5,476 nt of DNA from Candidatus Peribacter sp. UBA2144 (GTDB lineage Bacteria; Patescibacteriota; Gracilibacteria; Peribacterales; Peribacteraceae): the NCBI GenBank assembly GCA_002328295.1, contig DCXE01000046.1, positions 1,081-6,556 of the forward strand, written 5' to 3'. Under the pieces are notes generated by a model. The model searched no databases. It was not told the DNA's origin and saw only the letters and a program-made list of their open reading frames with translations. Below are positions 1 through 4,098 of the stretch, piece by piece. Positions within the stretch are counted from its first letter, which is position 1. Each line of letters begins with the position of its first letter. A program made the position numbers and the translations under genes.

Positions 1-274
1 TGACGAAGATGACGAAGATGACGACGATGAAGATGAATATGATGAAGACGAAGACGAAGACGACGAAGAAGAAAAGGAAGACTTATTTCTAGATGAAGAG
101 GACGAAGATGATTTTCTAGATGAAGAGGACGACCTATTTGATGACGATGATAGTTTATTAGATGATGATGAATCATTCCTTGAGGATGATGAAGAATTCT
201 TGGATGACGACGACGACTTTTTAGACGAGGATAAAGATTTATTTGATGAGGAGGAAGATGATGATTTGGAGTAA
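1..274 (+). CDS. C-terminal acidic tail of an unidentified protein (5' partial)
   Basis: The frame starting at base 2 is open from the window edge to a TAA at 272-274 and gives 90 residues. It is the end of a longer gene whose start lies upstream. By my count 67 of 90 residues are Asp or Glu. The rest are mainly Leu and Phe, with two Lys, two Ser and one Tyr. The first 27 residues are almost purely D/E. From residue 38 onward pairs of large hydrophobics (FL, LF, LL) recur exactly every seven residues up to 80/81. No enzymatic domain is visible in this part, so no function can be assigned. Acidic tails occur on many unrelated proteins, including RNA polymerase delta subunits and surface proteins. 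The reading frame is convincing because hydrophobic spacing and GAT/GAC/GAA/GAG use are maintained to the stop. The GT2 gene starts 26 bases later on the same strand, so read-through is possible, although that gene has its own -10 box. Confidence 0.8.
   Translation, partial: DEDDEDDDDEDEYDEDEDEDDEEEKEDLFLDEEDEDDFLDEEDDLFDDDDSLLDDDESFLEDDEEFLDDDDDFLDEDKDLFDEEEDDDLE
86..132 (+). repeat. 20-bp perfect direct repeat, 27-bp offset
   Basis: Bases 86-105 and 113-132 are identical over 20 bases and lie 27 bases (nine codons) apart in the same frame. Both encode F-L-D-E-E-D and the first two bases of the next codon. The exact match, unlike the diverged units that follow, suggests a recent slippage-type duplication within the acidic tail. 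Confidence 0.7.
113..259 (+). repeat. Seven in-frame 21-base (heptad) repeats in the acidic tail
   Basis: Counting residues from base 2, hydrophobic pairs fall at 38/39, 45/46, 52/53, 59/60, 66/67, 73/74 and 80/81. This is seven consecutive units of exactly seven residues with the form [FL][FL] followed by five mostly acidic residues (for example FLDEEDD, LFDDDDS, LLDDDES, FLEDDEE). DNA identity between units is loose because codons vary, so the periodicity is held mainly at protein level. Confidence 0.75.
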
Positions 275-286
275 ATAATTAACTTA

Positions 287-292
287 TATAAT
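287..292 (+). promoter_or_regulatory. Candidate -10 box (TATAAT) for the GT2 gene, leaderless geometry
   Basis: A perfect TATAAT lies in the 26-base gap between the acidic-tail stop and the GT2 start. Eight bases separate it from the ATG at 301, so a transcript starting at the usual distance would begin at or next to that ATG, giving an mRNA with almost no leader. The -35 is weak: TTTGGA at 265-270, 16 bases upstream, matches three of six consensus bases. No Shine-Dalgarno sequence precedes the ATG, which fits leaderless initiation. Promoter activity is inferred from sequence alone. Confidence 0.5.
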
Positions 293-300
293 CCAAACCA

Positions 301-984
301 ATGTATATTTCTATAGTCCTGCCGTGTTTAAATGAAGAAGAGAATATTGAGCTTGTAGTTAATGATGTTTTTAAGTGGTTCAAGCACCAGCACTTGGATG
401 GAGAGGTAATTGCTGTCAACGATGGATCTGAGGATCAGACAGGTCCCTTGTTAGACCGTATGGCGGTTTCTAATAACAGACTTAATATTATTCATCATAA
501 TGAGAATAAAGGGCATGGAAAGGCGCTTATTTCTGGATTTTCGCAAGCGAAAGGGGAAATCTGGGGCATGATGGATTCTGATGGGCAGATCCATGCGGAG
601 GATTTTGCCGGATTACTGCCGTTTGTCCGCTCAAAACAAATTGCGATTGGCAGACGCGTAAAAAGAGTTGATCCGTTCCTCAGAAAAGTGTTTATGCGAA
701 TATATGCATTATTAGTATGGATAATTCTTGGAGTGAGAGTGAAAGATGTTAACTGTGGTATGAAACTATTTCATTCCTCCGATTGGCCAAAGCTTGAACC
801 CAGGATTGCAACCGGAGGTTTTTTCCATGCTGAACTTTTATGTAGGGCAAAAAGATCGAGTATTTTATTGAAGATTGTTCCTGTATCTCACTATCCGCGA
901 CATGGAGGAAAACAAACAGGAGCTTCAATAAAAGTGATAAAAACTATTGTTGTAGAGCTTCTTAGGCTTAGGAGAGGCTTATGA
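301..984 (+). CDS. GT2 family glycosyltransferase, polyprenyl-phosphate mannose synthase-like
   Basis: This 227-residue protein has a GT-A fold family 2 signature resembling DPM1/polyprenyl-phosphate sugar synthases. Visible motifs are LPCLNEEEN (7-15, start of the nucleotide-binding fold), VNDGSEDQT (39-47), GHGKA (71-75), the metal-binding DxD-type DSDGQ (92-96), GRR (117-119), D149-x-NCGxK (149-155, typical of the DPM1 group) and HYPRHGGKQTG (197-207). Family members transfer a sugar from a nucleotide donor, classically GDP-mannose, to a polyprenyl phosphate on the cytoplasmic face of the membrane. There is no C-terminal transmembrane domain; a hydrophobic stretch at 133-146 may touch the membrane. 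The length fits soluble DPM1-type enzymes. ATG 301 places the first beta strand at the very N-terminus as expected, and a TATAAT eight bases upstream supports it. The TGA stop overlaps the convergent PMT gene by six bases. The neighbouring PMT genes support a role as their donor-lipid supplier. Mannose versus another hexose cannot be decided. Confidence 0.9.
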   Translation: MYISIVLPCLNEEENIELVVNDVFKWFKHQHLDGEVIAVNDGSEDQTGPLLDRMAVSNNRLNIIHHNENKGHGKALISGFSQAKGEIWGMMDSDGQIHAEDFAGLLPFVRSKQIAIGRRVKRVDPFLRKVFMRIYALLVWIILGVRVKDVNCGMKLFHSSDWPKLEPRIATGGFFHAELLCRAKRSSILLKIVPVSHYPRHGGKQTGASIKVIKTIVVELLRLRRGL

Positions 985-2481
985 TGGATTGCACCATTTT
1001 TCTTTGTAATAAGGATTGTCTTGTTCGCACTTGTGACAGCGAACATTCCACAATGAGAAGAAAGTTCGTCTTTTAAGCTGTTCATCTGTCATTGGCGTCA
1101 AATCAATCATCGGACGGTAGATTAGATATCCCAATACCATTAAAGAACTTAGAAGAATACATAGAAGAGAAATAACTTCACCTTTAAATGGACCTCTGGC
1201 TCTAAGTTCATTAATGACTAATGCTAGTAATATGAAACTGACATACAAAGGCGGAAAATAATGATAAAGGAACATAGTCCTGCTTATTTGGCTTATGGCT
1301 AACATGTATCCAAGATAAAGAATAAGGAATGATATCAAGAGCTTCGGCTTGTGTAATTTCTGCCCCATGAATATAAAGCCAAGAAGCATTGCAATTGATA
1401 TGAATACAGATAAAGCGGCCGTCCACCAAACTGCTGGATTTGCTTGAAGATACATGTAATTACCAAGGCCTCCTTTCGTTCTTCCACTTAAGAAGTGAAT
1501 TGATTTGCCTCCAAGAGGCCAGGAAATCCAGGGACTTCCTCCATAATTTGGAGTACAAAGGTTTAGGTCTCCAATATCGGTGTGACTTTTATACATATAC
1601 TTAAAAGAGTCAGCTATAATTGTTGGAAACATCAGTATAGATGGGTTTTTTCCTTGATCGAGGATTTCACGATATTCATGCAGATTAGTATGATATCCTT
1701 CCATTGGAAGAGTTGGATTTACATTCGTTCCTAAAGAGAAGTGCAGTTGCCATATCCCAACAGTCACTATCGCGAATCCTGCAAATATAAAGGCAAAAGC
1801 TATTAGCCACTTTTTCCAATTTGGCCATAGGTGCAACAAAAGAAGCGGAGCAAGGAGAATTAAAAATAATCCTGTTAACTTTGTTGTAAATGCTGCTCCC
1901 ATTGCTGTTCCAAGCAGAAATGTCCAGAGTGCAAATTCCCATCTATTTTTCACATATTTTGGAATTACAAGAAATGCTAGGATCGCAAAGGCGGTCGAGA
2001 ATATCAATGGACCTTCTAATACAGCTGCCCTAAGCAAAGATATTAGACCTGTATCGAAGATAATTACAAAACTCAAAAGAGCGGCGAGTATTCTATTTCT
2101 AAGAATCAGGAAAAATATAATGAATGTAATAGGGGTGAGCAGCCATGCAAGTATCATTGGTATCAATCTGTAACCGTGCATATTAAAATTCGGGCCATGT
2201 TTATCAATAAGCAACATGTCCACGAACCGTGCATCGGTTTCAGGTGGATTCGCATCAACAATTATTTCACCTAAAGCTATAAGCATTTTCCCCAATGGAG
2301 GGTGTGCTTGCATAAAGTGATGATTGTTTAGATATTTCTGCGCGCTCGTCACATGAAATTTTTCGTCCCAGTATGGATGCTTGGGTTCTGAATATTTGTA
2401 GATCGTTGAACAGAATGAAAGCAACATGAGCATTCCTATCAATGCCCATCCCTGCCAGCCGAAATGTTCAGGTTTTGTCAT
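979..2481 (-). CDS. PMT-family (GT39) protein O-mannosyltransferase, paralogue A
   Basis: This 500-residue polytopic membrane protein has about eleven predicted hydrophobic segments (roughly 12-29, 107-126, 131-148, 156-174, 181-200, 203-219, 225-246, 351-373, 380-397, 404-424, 435-455). PMT hallmarks are the acidic pair D39-E40 in the first external loop (equivalent to catalytic Asp-Glu in yeast and mycobacterial Pmt), HPPLGK (60-65), SPWxxWPLG (316-323), NPAVWW (348-353) and FLYHYFPPL (404-412). Family enzymes move mannose from a polyprenyl-phosphate carrier to Ser/Thr of proteins on the outer face of the membrane. There is no MIR domain in the large loop, as usual for bacterial members. 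C309 and the tail cysteines C482, C485 and C497 are also found in the neighbouring paralogue. Its ATG (2481-2479) overlaps the TGA of the upstream gene as ATGA, without a Shine-Dalgarno sequence, implying translational coupling. The TAA at 981-979 lies inside the end of the convergent GT2 gene. The natural sugar and acceptor are unknown. Confidence 0.9.
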   Translation of the reverse strand: MTKPEHFGWQGWALIGMLMLLSFCSTIYKYSEPKHPYWDEKFHVTSAQKYLNNHHFMQAHPPLGKMLIALGEIIVDANPPETDARFVDMLLIDKHGPNFNMHGYRLIPMILAWLLTPITFIIFFLILRNRILAALLSFVIIFDTGLISLLRAAVLEGPLIFSTAFAILAFLVIPKYVKNRWEFALWTFLLGTAMGAAFTTKLTGLFLILLAPLLLLHLWPNWKKWLIAFAFIFAGFAIVTVGIWQLHFSLGTNVNPTLPMEGYHTNLHEYREILDQGKNPSILMFPTIIADSFKYMYKSHTDIGDLNLCTPNYGGSPWISWPLGGKSIHFLSGRTKGGLGNYMYLQANPAVWWTAALSVFISIAMLLGFIFMGQKLHKPKLLISFLILYLGYMLAISQISRTMFLYHYFPPLYVSFILLALVINELRARGPFKGEVISLLCILLSSLMVLGYLIYRPMIDLTPMTDEQLKRRTFFSLWNVRCHKCEQDNPYYKEKWCNPS

Positions 2482-4004
2482 TTTTTATTGGTGTAAGGAT
2501 TTTGGTTCTCTTTGCATATTGCTGGGGGATTAAAGAAAGGATCATTTCTTTTACAACCAGAGCATCGCAAATTCCATAATGGGAATATTGCACGTTTCTC
2601 CAATTGGGCTTTGGTCAATGGTCTCATAGTAGATAACGGCTTGTAAAACTGATAAGTAGCAAAGATACAAATGCTTAAACATAGGGCGACGAAGACTTTA
2701 TGATCATGATCAAACTTCCATTTTCCTATTTGTTTAACTTCATTAAGTACAAGTGCAGCTAGTATGAAACTGATTATAAGAGGCAGGAGGTAATGATGCA
2801 GGTACATAACGCGATCTATCTGGCTTATTCCAAACATGTAACCTGCGTACAAAATGCAAAAAGAATTGAGCAGGAAGCGTTGTTTTAGTTTGAGTCCGAG
2901 TAAATATGAACATGTTAATAATGAGAAGGCAATTAGTACTGCAAATGCACTCAACCACCAAACAGCAGGGTTAACTTGGAACATTAGATATCCAACTTTG
3001 TCTTCTGCATAACTTTTCTTGGCATAGGTAATAGATCTTGCTCCAAGTGGCCAGTAAAACCACGGACTTCCGGCTTCATGAACTTTGCACATATCAAGTT
3101 TAGGAACTCCATCGTTGTATTTTATTGAATATTTTAAATGATCTTTAATTGCAGTTGGATACAAGGAAAATGGAATAGGATTGTCACTTTCTAGAGCTTC
3201 TTTGTATAGTGCAGAGGCACTGTAGAAACCCTGATTGGTAACCTCTGTTCCAAGTGAAATATGGACATGCCAAACGCCAATAAACGTTATCAGAAAGCCA
3301 AAAAACGCAAATATCATTCCGATTATCCAGACTTTCCATTTTGGCCAAAGTCCGATAAAAAGTATGGGAAAAAGTAATAACAAAAACAGGCCAGTGATTT
3401 TAGTTAGAAATGTTAGTGCAAATGTTATCCCCAAAATAAACGACAGTACCTTGAATTTAATATTCGGTTTTTTGATATTTATAATATGAAGAAAAATCAG
3501 TAGGGATAATGAACAGAAAAATATCATAGGCCCCTCCAGCAAAGCTCCTGGTAAATGAACTGATAGTGCGGTATCGAATATATACAAAAAACTAAAAAAC
3601 GTCGCAAGTATTGTAGTTCTGGTTATTGCAAGAAAGATAAAGAATAGTACAACCGCTGTAATCCAACTAAGAAGAGCAGGGAAGAAGCGATATCCGTTCA
3701 GCGAGAATCCTTCGACTCTTTTTTTTACGTGATTGGTGTCTTTGTATATTCTATTCAATTCGTCGTCATTTGCATCTATCAATTTTTCTCCAGCTGCCAG
3801 AAGAAGCTTGCCAACTGGTGGGTGCAGTTCCATGAAATAAGAATTATTCAAATATTTCTGAGCACTTGTGACGTGATACACTTCATCCCAATAAAGAGAT
3901 GTTGGTTGTGTGTAATTATAAAAATATGTGAAACATGACATTACAACAACTAATCCAAGAAGAAGCCAATCACTGTTTCTGAACGAATTACTTCCCGAGT
4001 TCAT
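2478..4004 (-). CDS. PMT-family (GT39) protein O-mannosyltransferase, paralogue B
   Basis: This 508-residue membrane protein is clearly paralogous to the next gene; conserved blocks align along the whole length with few gaps. PMT motifs are D40-E41, HPPVGK (61-66), ALLEGP (154-159), SPWxxWPLG (313-320), NPAVWW (345-350) and YLHHYLLPL (401-409). About eleven hydrophobic segments surround a large external loop at about 250-345. The expected reaction is transfer of a hexose, probably mannose, from polyprenyl phosphate to Ser/Thr of exported proteins. C306, C481, C484 and C497 correspond to cysteines of paralogue A. It is the first gene of a two-gene minus-strand operon; its TGA (2480-2478) overlaps the next start. 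The ATG at 4004-4002 is preceded by TAAAAT with a seven-base gap and no Shine-Dalgarno sequence. Codon 1 leaves a short polar N-terminus (about 12 residues) before the first membrane helix, as in paralogue A, supporting this start. Two copies may have different acceptors or act as a dimer, as eukaryotic Pmt1/Pmt2 do; this is inference. Confidence 0.9.
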   Translation of the reverse strand: MNSGSNSFRNSDWLLLGLVVVMSCFTYFYNYTQPTSLYWDEVYHVTSAQKYLNNSYFMELHPPVGKLLLAAGEKLIDANDDELNRIYKDTNHVKKRVEGFSLNGYRFFPALLSWITAVVLFFIFLAITRTTILATFFSFLYIFDTALSVHLPGALLEGPMIFFCSLSLLIFLHIINIKKPNIKFKVLSFILGITFALTFLTKITGLFLLLLFPILFIGLWPKWKVWIIGMIFAFFGFLITFIGVWHVHISLGTEVTNQGFYSASALYKEALESDNPIPFSLYPTAIKDHLKYSIKYNDGVPKLDMCKVHEAGSPWFYWPLGARSITYAKKSYAEDKVGYLMFQVNPAVWWLSAFAVLIAFSLLTCSYLLGLKLKQRFLLNSFCILYAGYMFGISQIDRVMYLHHYLLPLIISFILAALVLNEVKQIGKWKFDHDHKVFVALCLSICIFATYQFYKPLSTMRPLTKAQLEKRAIFPLWNLRCSGCKRNDPFFNPPAICKENQNPYTNKK

Positions 4005-4010
4005 CAGATA

Positions 4011-4028
4011 GATTTTAACGTTTAAATC
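4011..4028. promoter_or_regulatory. 18-bp imperfect palindrome over the PMT operon -10 box (possible operator)
   Basis: The sequence reads GATTT-t-AACGTT-t-AAATC. Eight of nine base pairs are symmetric about the central CG. It covers the candidate -10 of the PMT operon completely, the position expected of a repressor site. AT-rich DNA makes weak palindromes common, so this is only a candidate and no regulator gene is visible nearby. Confidence 0.25.
4012..4017 (-). promoter_or_regulatory. Candidate -10 box (TAAAAT) for the PMT operon, leaderless geometry
   Basis: On the minus strand TAAAAT (five of six to TATAAT) is followed by seven bases and then the ATG at 4004. The spacing nearly equals that upstream of the GT2 gene and again predicts transcription starting at the start codon. 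The best -35 at 17-base spacing is TGGAAC (4035-4040, minus strand), a three-of-six match. A rival promoter is TTGTCT (4064-4069) with a 17-base spacer and TATATC (4041-4046), which would give a leader of about 30 bases. Confidence 0.4.
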
Positions 4029-4092
4029 GTTTTTGTTCCAGATATATTAATAAAGAGAATAAAAGACAATAGTTCTTTGATATTGATTTTGA

Positions 4093-4098
4093 TACAAT
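4093..4098 (+). promoter_or_regulatory. Candidate extended -10 box (TGA-TACAAT) for the Cys-rich protein gene
   Basis: TACAAT (five of six to TATAAT) is preceded by TGA (4090-4092), giving an extended -10 arrangement, and no good -35 is seen at normal spacing. Seven bases follow before the ATG at 4106, the same geometry as the other two starts. The motif overlaps the upstream ATG at 4097. If it is the real promoter, transcription would begin near 4106 and the first ATG would not be in the mRNA. Confidence 0.35.

Larger units (their letters stand above)
4005..4096. other. Divergent intergenic region between the PMT operon and the Cys-rich gene
   Basis: These 92 AT-rich bases separate two divergently transcribed genes and must hold or border both promoters. 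They contain a -10-like TAAAAT on the minus strand (4012-4017), an imperfect dyad (4011-4028) and the start of an extended -10-like motif for the plus-strand gene that runs into its first codons. No small reading frame, RNA gene or terminator hairpin is visible. Confidence 0.7.

Noticed and set aside
38..259. Acidic tail as a classical coiled coil
   Set aside because: Hydrophobics are adjacent rather than in a/d positions and the remaining residues are nearly all negative, which would repel between helices at neutral pH.
301..984. TGA decoded as glycine (Gracilibacteria code) extending the GT2 gene
   Set aside because: The long reading frames contain no internal TGA, the protein already has the normal GT2 length, and the extension would be antisense to a PMT gene.
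4041..4069. Conventional promoter TTGTCT-17-TATATC for the PMT operon
   Set aside because: Both hexamers match only four of six. The TAAAAT box closer to the gene agrees better with the spacing at the other starts, so it is mentioned only as an alternative.
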